Shown: piece after piece, positions 27,772 to 35,355 of the stretch | Numbering within the stretch: position 1 is the stretch's first letter | Layout of the letters: every line of letters starts with the position of its first letter | Assembly: GCA_044230205.1 (NCBI GenBank) | Contig: JBGARN010000004.1 | Span: 15,462 to 79,461 of the forward strand | DNA from: JAEUTH01 sp044230205 | GTDB taxonomy: Bacteria > Bacteroidota > Bacteroidia > AKYH767-A > OLB10 | Direction: 5' to 3' | Length of the DNA stretch: 64,000 nt | Position numbers and translations under genes: made by a program | The notes under the pieces: generated by a model | Databases searched by the model: none | Seen by the model: only the letters and a program-made list of their open reading frames with translations | Told to the model about the DNA's origin: nothing

Positions 27772-29691
27772 ATGACACTCGATCCGAAAACACCCAAAGG
27801 CACTCCGTTAGCTGACAAATGGAAAACAGCCAAGTTCAATTATAAATTAGTTAACCCGGCTAATAAACGTAAGTACGATATCATTATAGTGGGTACAGGT
27901 TTAGCGGGTGCTTCAGCCGCAGCATCACTGGCTGAACTGGGCTATAATGTTAAAACATTTTGCTTCCAGGATTCACCAAGGCGTGCTCATAGTATAGCAG
28001 CACAGGGAGGTATAAATGCAGCAAAAAATTATCGTAATGATGGGGATAGTATATACCGGTTGTTTTATGATACTATTAAAGGAGGTGATTACCGTGCGCG
28101 CGAAGCCAATGTTTACAGGCTTGCCGAAGTGAGTGTAAATATTATTGATCAGTGTGTGGCGCAGGGAGTTCCTTTTGCACGTGAGTATGGTGGATTGTTG
28201 GATAACCGTTCATTTGGTGGTGCACAGGTTTCACGAACATTTTATGCACGGGGTCAAACAGGGCAACAATTACTTTTAGGTGCCTACTCAGCCATGAACC
28301 GGCAAATAGCCACCGGTATGATAAAAAGCTACACCCGCCACGAAATGCTTGACCTGGTTGTAAAAGATGGAAAAGCTGCAGGTGTAATTGTAAGAGATAT
28401 GATTACCGGTGAAATTGAGCGACATGCCGCTCATGCTGTATTGCTTTGTACAGGTGGTTATGGCAATGTATTTTACCTGACTACTTATGCACGCGGAAGC
28501 AACGCCACAGCAATATGGCGCGCACATAAAAAAGGTGCATTTTTCGGTAACCCTTGTTATACGCAAATACATCCTACTTGCATTCCTGTAAGTGGTGATC
28601 ACCAGAGTAAATTAACCCTGATGAGTGAATCGCTGAGGAATGATGGCAGGGTGTGGTGCCCTAAAGCAAAAGGCGACAAGCGTAAAGCTGAAGCTATTCC
28701 TGAAGACGAGCGTGATTATTACCTGGAGCGCAAATATCCGTCATTCGGTAACCTTGTTCCTCGTGATATTGCATCGCGGGCAGCTAAGGAGCAATGCGAT
28801 GCAGGTCATGGAGTTGGTGAAACTGGTTTGGCAGTGTATCTTGATTTTGCTGATGCAATTAAACGATTGGGTAAGGCTAATGTAGAGGCAAAGTATGGTA
28901 ACCTGTTTGATATGTATAAGCAAATTACAGGTGAGGACCCCTATACAACTCCCATGCGTATTTACCCTGCCGTGCATTATACCATGGGCGGACTTTGGGT
29001 TGATTATAACCTGATGACTACCATACCGGGTTTGTATGCTTTGGGAGAAGCTAATTTTAGTGATCATGGCGCCAACCGCCTGGGTGCGAGTGCCTTGATG
29101 CAGGGGTTGGCTGACGGATATTTTGTTATACCCTATACTATTGGCGATTATCTTGCCGATGTGGAGCGAAAACCGGTAAGCACTGATGCGCCTGAGTTTG
29201 AAGCAGCAGAAAAAAATGTTCGCGAGCGTATCAATGCAATATTGGAAATACGTGGTAATAAAACGGTGCATGAGTTTCAACGCGAATTGGGATTGATTAT
29301 GTGGGAATATTGCGGAATGGCTCGCAACGATGCAGGTTTGAAAAAAGGTATGGAACTGATTAGCAAGCTGCGCGAAGACTATAAGAAAAATGTAATGGTA
29401 CCCGGTGAAGCAGCTGAGTTGAATCAAAACCTTGAAAAAGCTATGCGCGTAGCCGATTACCTTGAATTGGGCGAATTGATGATGCGTGATGCATTAGAGC
29501 GTAAAGAAAGTTGTGGCGGACATTTCCGTGAAGAGTATCAAACACCTGACGGTGAAGCCATGCGCGATGATGAAAACTTCAGTTATGTAGCAGCATGGGA
29601 GTACAAGGGCGAAAGTGCAGCAGCATCAAATCTGCATAAAGAAGCATTGGATTATGAATTTATTAAACGCAGCCAGCGCAGCTATAAATAA
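27772..29691 (+). CDS. sdhA: Succinate dehydrogenase / fumarate reductase flavoprotein subunit
   Basis: A 639-residue catalytic subunit that oxidises succinate to fumarate. It shows the FAD dinucleotide fold DIIIVGTGLAGASAA and the covalent-FAD histidine in HSIAAQGGINAA. Substrate-site residues follow in the region HPTCIPVSG and the catalytic motif around ARGSNATAIWRAHKKGAFFGN, split here at ATAIW. The C-terminal part ends in the usual Arg/Lys-rich helical domain. It lies 63 bases after sdhC and 40 before sdhB. Confidence 0.96.
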   Translation: MTLDPKTPKGTPLADKWKTAKFNYKLVNPANKRKYDIIIVGTGLAGASAAASLAELGYNVKTFCFQDSPRRAHSIAAQGGINAAKNYRNDGDSIYRLFYDTIKGGDYRAREANVYRLAEVSVNIIDQCVAQGVPFAREYGGLLDNRSFGGAQVSRTFYARGQTGQQLLLGAYSAMNRQIATGMIKSYTRHEMLDLVVKDGKAAGVIVRDMITGEIERHAAHAVLLCTGGYGNVFYLTTYARGSNATAIWRAHKKGAFFGNPCYTQIHPTCIPVSGDHQSKLTLMSESLRNDGRVWCPKAKGDKRKAEAIPEDERDYYLERKYPSFGNLVPRDIASRAAKEQCDAGHGVGETGLAVYLDFADAIKRLGKANVEAKYGNLFDMYKQITGEDPYTTPMRIYPAVHYTMGGLWVDYNLMTTIPGLYALGEANFSDHGANRLGASALMQGLADGYFVIPYTIGDYLADVERKPVSTDAPEFEAAEKNVRERINAILEIRGNKTVHEFQRELGLIMWEYCGMARNDAGLKKGMELISKLREDYKKNVMVPGEAAELNQNLEKAMRVADYLELGELMMRDALERKESCGGHFREEYQTPDGEAMRDDENFSYVAAWEYKGESAAASNLHKEALDYEFIKRSQRSYK

Positions 29692-29731
29692 TCAGCTTCA
29701 CTAACTATTTTAATGATTAGCAAATAATACT

Positions 29732-30475
29732 ATGAAAATCACACTGAAAATCTGGCGTCAGAAAAACAAACAGTCACAGGGAAATTTTGAGACCTACCAG
29801 TTGGATAAAATTATTGAGGATATGTCATTCCTGGAAATGCTTGATGTATTAAATGAAAAGCTGACCAGGGAAGGGAAAGAACCGGTGGCATTTGATCACG
29901 ATTGTCGTGAGGGTATTTGCGGCACATGCAGTATGTACATTAACGGGCGGGCACATGGACCATTAAAAGGTGTTACTACCTGCCAGCTTCATATGCGAAC
30001 GTTTAAGGATGGTGATACCATAGTTATAGAACCCTGGAGGGCCGCAGCATTCCCGGTATTACGCGACCTGGTGGTTGACCGCAGCGCTTTTGAACGCATT
30101 CAGCAAGCAGGCGGATTTATTTCTGTTAACACGGGTTCTGTGCCCGATGCCAATTCAATTCCCGTGGCCAAACAGGATGCCGATGAAGCGTTTAATTCAG
30201 CGGCTTGTATTGGTTGTGGTGCCTGCGTAGCAGCCTGTAAAAACGGCTCGGCTATGTTATTTGTTTCTGCAAAAGTTTCGCAATATGCTTTGTTACCGCA
30301 AGGTAAGGTGGAGAGACAGGAACGTGTGTTAAGAATGGTGGAGCAGATGGACAAAGAAGGCTTTGGAAATTGTACCAATACAGAGGCTTGCGAGGCTGAG
30401 TGCCCAAAGTCGATTTCGGTGAGCAATATCGGAAGGCTGAACCGCGAATACTTAATTGCCTCACTTTCAAAATAA
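29732..30475 (+). CDS. sdhB: Succinate dehydrogenase iron-sulphur subunit
   Basis: A 247-residue electron carrier between SdhA and the membrane anchor. The [2Fe-2S] site is CREGICGTCSMYING with a later Cys (TTCQLH), the [4Fe-4S] motif is CIGCGACVAAC, and the remaining Cys ligands are in CTNTEACEAECPKS. All ligands are present. It is the last gene of the sdh operon; no terminator hairpin is seen after it. Confidence 0.96.
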   Translation: MKITLKIWRQKNKQSQGNFETYQLDKIIEDMSFLEMLDVLNEKLTREGKEPVAFDHDCREGICGTCSMYINGRAHGPLKGVTTCQLHMRTFKDGDTIVIEPWRAAAFPVLRDLVVDRSAFERIQQAGGFISVNTGSVPDANSIPVAKQDADEAFNSAACIGCGACVAACKNGSAMLFVSAKVSQYALLPQGKVERQERVLRMVEQMDKEGFGNCTNTEACEAECPKSISVSNIGRLNREYLIASLSK

Positions 30476-30496
30476 GGTGATTAAATTTTTTTAATA

Positions 30497-30504
30497 TAAC
30501 TTTG
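30497..30504 (+). promoter_or_regulatory. Putative -7 box of the Kazal/T9SS gene
   Basis: TAACTTTG is a perfect fit to the Bacteroidota -7 box TAnnTTTG. No clear -33 TTTG lies at the right distance. The predicted start of transcription near 30511 leaves only 10 bases before the first ATG (30521) but 40 before the second (30551), which favours the second start. Confidence 0.45.
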
Positions 30505-30550
30505 TCAATTATAAACAGCAATGAAACCTTTTAACCAGTGTTTTAATTTG

Positions 30551-31045
30551 ATGAAGTTATATAAGACATTAATTATCTGTCTGTTTTTCTTTGCTTTTTC
30601 CAATACAGGCAAAGCGCAGTTTTTTTATGATTGTGTAGATACTTCACGTGTCAATCCGTATTATATCTGTGGCGATCCTACTTACAGGCCGGTGTGCGGA
30701 TGCAATGGAGTTACGTATCGCAATGAATGTTCAGCCTATTTTGCCGGAGGAGTAAATTATCATAACAACGGCACATGCGAAAATTTTGGATTTGATATTC
30801 TTCAAAACCCTGTTCTGTACTACCTTACGCTTTCTGTGTATACCTCTAAATCTGATCGAGTGCTGCTGCAGGTCTGGAACCTTTTCGGTAAGATTGAATA
30901 CGAAGATTATTTTGTTGGTTATGAAGCATCAGTAACTGAAAAAATTATTGATACCTATAACTGGCCCCGGGGTATGTACATTGTGGTGGTAAATGTTAAT
31001 GGCGAACAACAAACCAAAAAACTGGTTAAAGTTTCAGCTGAGTAA
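30551..31045 (+). CDS. Secreted Kazal-type protease inhibitor domain protein with T9SS domain
   Basis: About 164 residues. The signal peptide from the ATG at 30551 (MKLYKTL..., cut after GKA) is followed by one Kazal-like domain: C..RPVCGCNGVTYRNEC...C, with six cysteines spaced as in bacterial Kazal inhibitors. The last 80 residues look like a T9SS type A sorting domain (QNPVLYYLTLSV...GMYIVVV...KLVKV). An ATG at 30521 would add ten residues. The protein is probably exported to the surface, where it could block serine proteases of predators, hosts or the cell's own secretome. Its last 12 bases overlap the convergent acpH-like gene. Confidence 0.82.
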   Translation: MKLYKTLIICLFFFAFSNTGKAQFFYDCVDTSRVNPYYICGDPTYRPVCGCNGVTYRNECSAYFAGGVNYHNNGTCENFGFDILQNPVLYYLTLSVYTSKSDRVLLQVWNLFGKIEYEDYFVGYEASVTEKIIDTYNWPRGMYIVVVNVNGEQQTKKLVKVSAE

Positions 31046-31627
31046 CAGTTGTTCCAGTTGCTTTTTAGACTCGATACGCAACTCTTCAAAAAACAGTTCA
31101 AATTCACTTTTAAACAATTGGTAGTGTTGTTTTAAAAAAACAACTCCGTCCTGCATGTTGTTTTCAAATTTGGAGCGTTTGCTCATGTTATAAAAAATAC
31201 GCTCAAGGTTTTCAAAATGTGCATAGCCTAACAGCCAGTTTTCTTTTTTCATGTAATGCAAAATAAGATTGGTTCGTTCAGGCAATTTTGAAGAGTTTTT
31301 CTCCAGCAACAAATAAACATCGTTTACAAAATCCGTTAATTTATCGGGATGGTAATTTTCCCAGTTAGTAGCCAGAAAGTGATCGTAATAAACATCAACT
31401 ATAACCGGGGTGTATTTGCGGAAGTGGTTTCTTAACCGCGCCTTGGTTTGTTCCACCACAGGATGTGAATCGGTAAATTGATCAATGGCATGATGCAGTT
31501 TAATTCCTTTCAGAAAATCTCCATCAAATGTGTTCCGCAAACCACCCTTCAAATGATCGGCAATAAAATTACCAATCATAATTTCATGATTATTGCCGCT
31601 TAAGTAAAGGTGAGCGAGATAGTTCAT
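31034..31627 (-). CDS. Acyl carrier protein phosphodiesterase (AcpH family)
   Basis: A 197-residue HD-like hydrolase of the AcpH/DUF479 family, which removes the phosphopantetheine group from acyl carrier protein. The diagnostic N terminus MNYLAHLYLS is present, as are IGNFIADHLKG, GIKLHHAIDQFTDSHP and VDVYYDHFLA, which hold the metal-binding His and Asp residues. The gene overlaps the convergent Kazal gene by 12 bases at the 3' end. A housekeeping role in ACP turnover is likely. Confidence 0.9.
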   Translation of the reverse strand: MNYLAHLYLSGNNHEIMIGNFIADHLKGGLRNTFDGDFLKGIKLHHAIDQFTDSHPVVEQTKARLRNHFRKYTPVIVDVYYDHFLATNWENYHPDKLTDFVNDVYLLLEKNSSKLPERTNLILHYMKKENWLLGYAHFENLERIFYNMSKRSKFENNMQDGVVFLKQHYQLFKSEFELFFEELRIESKKQLEQLLLS

Positions 31628-31721
31628 AATGGAGGTATTGTGAAAATCTTTTTAATGTTCAGCAAATCAAAGAGATTTTTCTAACACAATATTTATTATT
31701 TCTGCAATCAAATTTACTAAA

Positions 31722-32336
31722 TTGATCCCGGTACGCCCGCCTTATTTAATCCGTAAGTATTTTGATAACCTGGTTTGGAATATTCCAACAGAGGAAAAAA
31801 TCATTTACCTCACTTTTGATGATGGGCCCATACCTGAAGTTACACCATGGGTAATTGATACACTTAATCAATATAATGCAAAGGCAACTTTTTTTTGCAT
31901 TGGCGATAATGTTCAGAAGCATCCTGAAATTTATGACTTGCTCAGAAATAATAATCATACCATAGGCAATCATACTTTTAATCACTTAAGCGGCTGGGTT
32001 ACCGATGATCATTTATACTGCAGAAATGTTATCAATGCTTCGCAACTAATTACATCGCGTTATTTCAGGCCACCTTATGGCCGAATTAAGCCATCGCAGC
32101 TGCGGATGCTTAAGAAGCGTTTTAAAATAATTCTTTGGGATGTACTCAGTAAGGATTACGACACCAGGCTTACGGGTGAGCAGTGTTATCACAATGTGAT
32201 TGATTATGCAAAGCCGGGCTCCATAGTTGTTTTTCATGATAGTCTTAAAGCCTTCGACAGGCTAAAATATGCCTTGCCGCGGGTTTTGGAATATTTTACA
32301 AAACAAGGTTTTGTTTTTAAAGCTGTAGTAGTTTAA
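31722..32336 (+). CDS. Polysaccharide deacetylase family protein (NodB domain)
   Basis: A 204-residue carbohydrate esterase 4 (NodB) domain with no added modules. Motif 1 is LTFDDGP (catalytic base and metal Asp), motif 2 is GNHTFNH (metal His residues), then RPPYGR and FHDS. It would remove N-acetyl groups from a glycan, for example peptidoglycan or a surface polymer. The start is a TTG at 31722; there is no in-frame ATG upstream and relatives begin at the equivalent position. No signal peptide is seen, which is common in short members of the family. Confidence 0.87.
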   Translation: MIPVRPPYLIRKYFDNLVWNIPTEEKIIYLTFDDGPIPEVTPWVIDTLNQYNAKATFFCIGDNVQKHPEIYDLLRNNNHTIGNHTFNHLSGWVTDDHLYCRNVINASQLITSRYFRPPYGRIKPSQLRMLKKRFKIILWDVLSKDYDTRLTGEQCYHNVIDYAKPGSIVVFHDSLKAFDRLKYALPRVLEYFTKQGFVFKAVVV

Positions 32337-32384
32337 AAATAGTTATTTGCAAAAGTTAACCCGTAACTATAAACTATAAAACCA

Positions 32385-33158
32385 ATGAGCAAATTAAGAA
32401 TAATGTGCTGGAATGTTAATGGCATTCGCGCCATCTGGAAAAAAGGATTCCCGGAGTGGTTTGCTGCTGAGATGCCTGATATACTGTGCCTGCAGGAAAC
32501 CAAAGCACAACCCGATCAGTTAAACGATGAGATTAAAAAATTCAATGGTTATAAAAGTTATTTTTTCTCAGCTGAAAAAAAAGGGTATTCAGGTGTAGCC
32601 ATTTATTCAAAACTAAAACCATTGAATGTACGAGCAGGATTTGAAATGCCACTGTATGATGAAGAAGGCAGGGTTATTGAAATTGAGTATGAAAAATTTG
32701 TGCTGTTCAATGTCTATTTTCCCAATGGCGGACGAGGCCCGGAAAGGGTAAAGTACAAGCTTGATTTTTATGGTGAGTTATTTAAGCGGGCTGAAGAAGT
32801 GAGGAAGAGTAAAAAAAATGTAATCGTATGTGGTGATTATAACACAGCACATAAAGAAATAGATTTGGCAAGGCCTAAGGAAAATTCAAAAACAACTGGA
32901 TTCTTACCCGAAGAGCGGGCCTGGATTGACAGGATTATCAGCATGAAGTATATTGATATTTTCAGGGAGTACAATAAGGAACCCGGTCAATATACTTATT
33001 GGGACCAGATTACAAGAGCCCGCGAACGCAACGTAGGCTGGCGCATCGATTATTTTTTAATTACTGAAGAAATGAGGTCGCTTGTAACCGATTCAAAAAT
33101 TCACATGAACGTTATGGGTAGCGATCATTGTCCTATTGAACTTGTATTAGAGGTTTGA
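32385..33158 (+). CDS. xth: Exodeoxyribonuclease III
   Basis: A 257-residue apurinic endonuclease and 3' exonuclease of base excision repair. It starts with the typical MCWNVNGIRA, has the catalytic Glu in CLQETKA, NVYFPNGGRGPERV, the GDYNTAH motif, and the C-terminal WRIDYFL and GSDHCPIEL motif with the catalytic His. All active-site residues are present. It follows the deacetylase gene by 48 bases and faces the anti-sigma-like gene with a 7-base gap and no visible terminator. Confidence 0.95.
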   Translation: MSKLRIMCWNVNGIRAIWKKGFPEWFAAEMPDILCLQETKAQPDQLNDEIKKFNGYKSYFFSAEKKGYSGVAIYSKLKPLNVRAGFEMPLYDEEGRVIEIEYEKFVLFNVYFPNGGRGPERVKYKLDFYGELFKRAEEVRKSKKNVIVCGDYNTAHKEIDLARPKENSKTTGFLPEERAWIDRIISMKYIDIFREYNKEPGQYTYWDQITRARERNVGWRIDYFLITEEMRSLVTDSKIHMNVMGSDHCPIELVLEV

Positions 33159-33165
33159 TAAAAAG

Positions 33166-34530
33166 TTAAAAACCCCTTGAATGTTCAATTGAAAATCCTT
33201 TTGAAGTAACACTGATATCGGCAACGTTATCATCAGCATCGTAAGATGTTTCCATCTTTACCTTATTGCCTCCGATTTTATTCACAGCCCAGTTGAGTGC
33301 ATTCAGCTTTTTATTTTTGCGCTCCTTTATTTGCTCATTGCCGGTTACCTTTGCCAGCTGCTCACCAGCCAGGTTCTCAACTGTTTGTTTCAGGTTTGCA
33401 TTTTTTTCCTTTTCGAAATCCGGTTGTGTAATTATTATAGTTGTTTTCGGTTCTGGGTTTACCGGTGCATTATTTTGAGCCAAAGGCTGTTGCTCAACAT
33501 TATTTGGAATTAAATTATTGGGTTGAGGCTGATTTTTATTCTCTGCCATGTTTTGCTCAGGAACATTTTTTAATTCCTCTTTTGTTTCCTGTCCACTATT
33601 ATTTTTATCATGTTGCTTAGGGTTATGAGCTACCTGTATTTCATCCTTTTGCTTTTTGTTATTATTCTGTGCAGCGAGTGATTTTTCAGAAGGGCTGTTA
33701 TTAGCGGTGTTAGGAATTACTGAATTAATTCCGGATGGATTAGCCGAACTGTTTTGTTTAAGAGTATTGCTTCCTTTATTATTTTCAGATTGATTGATGA
33801 TGCTGTTAGTAGCAACAACATTTTTTGGAGTTGGATTAATATCCTGGGCAGAATAAAAATAAACACCTAAAAAGATCAGAATACTTGCTGCAATACTTAT
33901 TGTATAAACCAAACTACGGCTGTTAAATAGTGCAACCGTTTTTTTCAACTCGCCTTTATTGGGATAGGTAATAGAAGTATCGGCTGTTAATTTTGTTTTT
34001 GCATAAAGCTTGCGATCGCGCTCCAGCTGAGGATTGTCTTTTAAAAGCTTATTCAATTCAACTTGTTCAGCAAGTGTAATATCACCTTCAGTTTCAGCAA
34101 TTAATAGTTGCTGGGCTTTATGCTCATCACCAATAAGTTTCTTAAGTGCATCCTTTGCAGGAAATACTACTGTTTCAGCATCAACAATCCTGGTTTTTGA
34201 ATATAACAGCCTGTCTTTTTCAAACTGCTTGTTAACGGCTAAAAAATCATTCAGTGCTTTTTGTTCATCGGCATTTAAATCGCCTTCGAGTTCAGCAATT
34301 AAATACTGCTGAATGTTGTCAGCATTAATTTCAGATTTTCTCAATAATTCTTTACCCGGAAATTCTTCGGTTAAATCATCAGTAAGTTTAATATTATCAA
34401 AAGCATCAAATTCTTCCTGGTACTCGGGATGCAACTCTAAAAATAAAAACAACTCCGCTACCTTTTCTGCAGGCAGCGTTCCCTCATGGTAATCGAGGAA
34501 ATATATTTCGTAGTTGTTCTTGTTAATCAT
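33166..34530 (-). CDS. Membrane protein with anti-sigma-like cytoplasmic domain
   Basis: A 454-residue protein with one membrane helix at about residues 206-226. The N-terminal cytoplasmic part has three similar helical repeats (LDYHEGTLPAEK, LIAELEGDLNADEQ, LIAETEGDITLAEQ), the type of sequence found in Bacteroidota anti-sigma proteins that lack a zinc finger. The periplasmic part is a low-complexity Asn/Gln/Lys/Pro region of about 130 residues followed by a short conserved C-terminal domain. It lies 113 bases downstream of an ECF sigma factor gene on the same strand. A role as the cognate anti-sigma factor is inferred from this pairing. Confidence 0.7.
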   Translation of the reverse strand: MINKNNYEIYFLDYHEGTLPAEKVAELFLFLELHPEYQEEFDAFDNIKLTDDLTEEFPGKELLRKSEINADNIQQYLIAELEGDLNADEQKALNDFLAVNKQFEKDRLLYSKTRIVDAETVVFPAKDALKKLIGDEHKAQQLLIAETEGDITLAEQVELNKLLKDNPQLERDRKLYAKTKLTADTSITYPNKGELKKTVALFNSRSLVYTISIAASILIFLGVYFYSAQDINPTPKNVVATNSIINQSENNKGSNTLKQNSSANPSGINSVIPNTANNSPSEKSLAAQNNNKKQKDEIQVAHNPKQHDKNNSGQETKEELKNVPEQNMAENKNQPQPNNLIPNNVEQQPLAQNNAPVNPEPKTTIIITQPDFEKEKNANLKQTVENLAGEQLAKVTGNEQIKERKNKKLNALNWAVNKIGGNKVKMETSYDADDNVADISVTSKGFSIEHSRGF

Positions 34531-34643
34531 TGTTTACTTATATAATAATGAAAAGGTCTTATTATTTAATTGGAGCACATACTAGCCACTGTCACTTATA
34601 CTCCGAATATTGATTTGCAGTGCAAGCTTCAGGTTTCTCATTT

Positions 34644-35129
34644 TTAAATCAAATTTTTCACACTACCCAGGTATTCTTTTAATGCCTGTCGTCCTCTATA
34701 AATATAAACTTTAACCTGCGATTCACTTAAATCTGTTATTTCTCCTATTTCTTTATAATCATATCCTTCATAATCGCGAAGCAATATTACTGTTCGTTGT
34801 ATTTCGGGCAGCTTGTTTATTGCTTCTCTTAAAATCACTTTAAGATCACTGTATTGGTCACTATGCGAATGATTGTTGAAATCCACTTCATCAAAATCAG
34901 CCTTCTTTTTATCCCTGCGGATTTTTGAAATCATCGTGTGATATGCAGTTGTAAATATGTACGACTTTACTTTTTCATAATTTACATTGTCTTTATTGAT
35001 CCAAAGCTTTTCGAATGTATCCTGAACAATATCACGGGCATCATCTTTATCCTTTATGTTGTGAAGAATAAAACGATATACACCGTCAGAATGCGCATCT
35101 ACACTATTATTATACTCAGCAGTAGTCAA
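34644..35129 (-). CDS. ECF-type RNA polymerase sigma factor
   Basis: A 161-residue sigma-70 family protein with region 2 (about residues 10-75, including DDARDIVQDTFEKLW and the region 2.4 phrase YIFTTAYHTMISKIRR) and region 4 (about 105-155, LPEIQRTVILLRDYEGYDYKEIGEITDLSESQVK, a helix-turn-helix, given here in part: LPEIQRTVILLRD). There is no ATG; the start is a TTG (35129-35127), and the next upstream in-frame codons also lack an ATG. A -7-like box at 35153-35160 supports it. It is expected to be held by the membrane protein encoded next to it. Confidence 0.9.
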   Translation of the reverse strand: MTTAEYNNSVDAHSDGVYRFILHNIKDKDDARDIVQDTFEKLWINKDNVNYEKVKSYIFTTAYHTMISKIRRDKKKADFDEVDFNNHSHSDQYSDLKVILREAINKLPEIQRTVILLRDYEGYDYKEIGEITDLSESQVKVYIYRGRQALKEYLGSVKNLI

Positions 35130-35152
35130 TTTTTTCGAAGCTAAATGTGGAT

Positions 35153-35160
35153 CAAATTTA
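35153..35160 (-). promoter_or_regulatory. Putative -7 box of the ECF sigma gene
   Basis: The minus strand reads TAAATTTG, a perfect TAnnTTTG box. Transcription would begin near 35146 and leave a leader of about 17 bases before the TTG start. No good -33 element was found. Confidence 0.35.
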
Positions 35161-35280
35161 TTTAATAATTGCTTTGTTTGATAGTATGACGAACAGCTCT
35201 TTCTAAAAGTTACAGCATTAAATGAGGATATCTTTGAAATATTTAGCCCGATTCAGGAAACGGTTAATTGCAACTTTTAT

Positions 35281-35326
35281 AAGCAGTGGTAACTCTTACA
35301 AATAACTTCTATTTTTCCCACTGCTT
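35281..35326. promoter_or_regulatory. Nine-base inverted repeat upstream of the 1184-residue T9SS gene
   Basis: AAGCAGTGG (35281-35289) and CCACTGCTT (35318-35326) form a perfect inverted repeat with a 28-base AT-rich loop, followed by a T run. It lies 30 bases before the start codon at 35356. It could be an operator, a leader hairpin or a weak terminator for leftward reading; the sequence does not decide. Confidence 0.4.
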
Positions 35327-35355
35327 TTTTCCGTCATTACTCAAAATTATTTACC

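Noticed and set aside
28741..29427. 228-codon open frame opposite sdhA
   Set aside because: It is a shadow of a well-supported essential gene on the other strand and has no family features.
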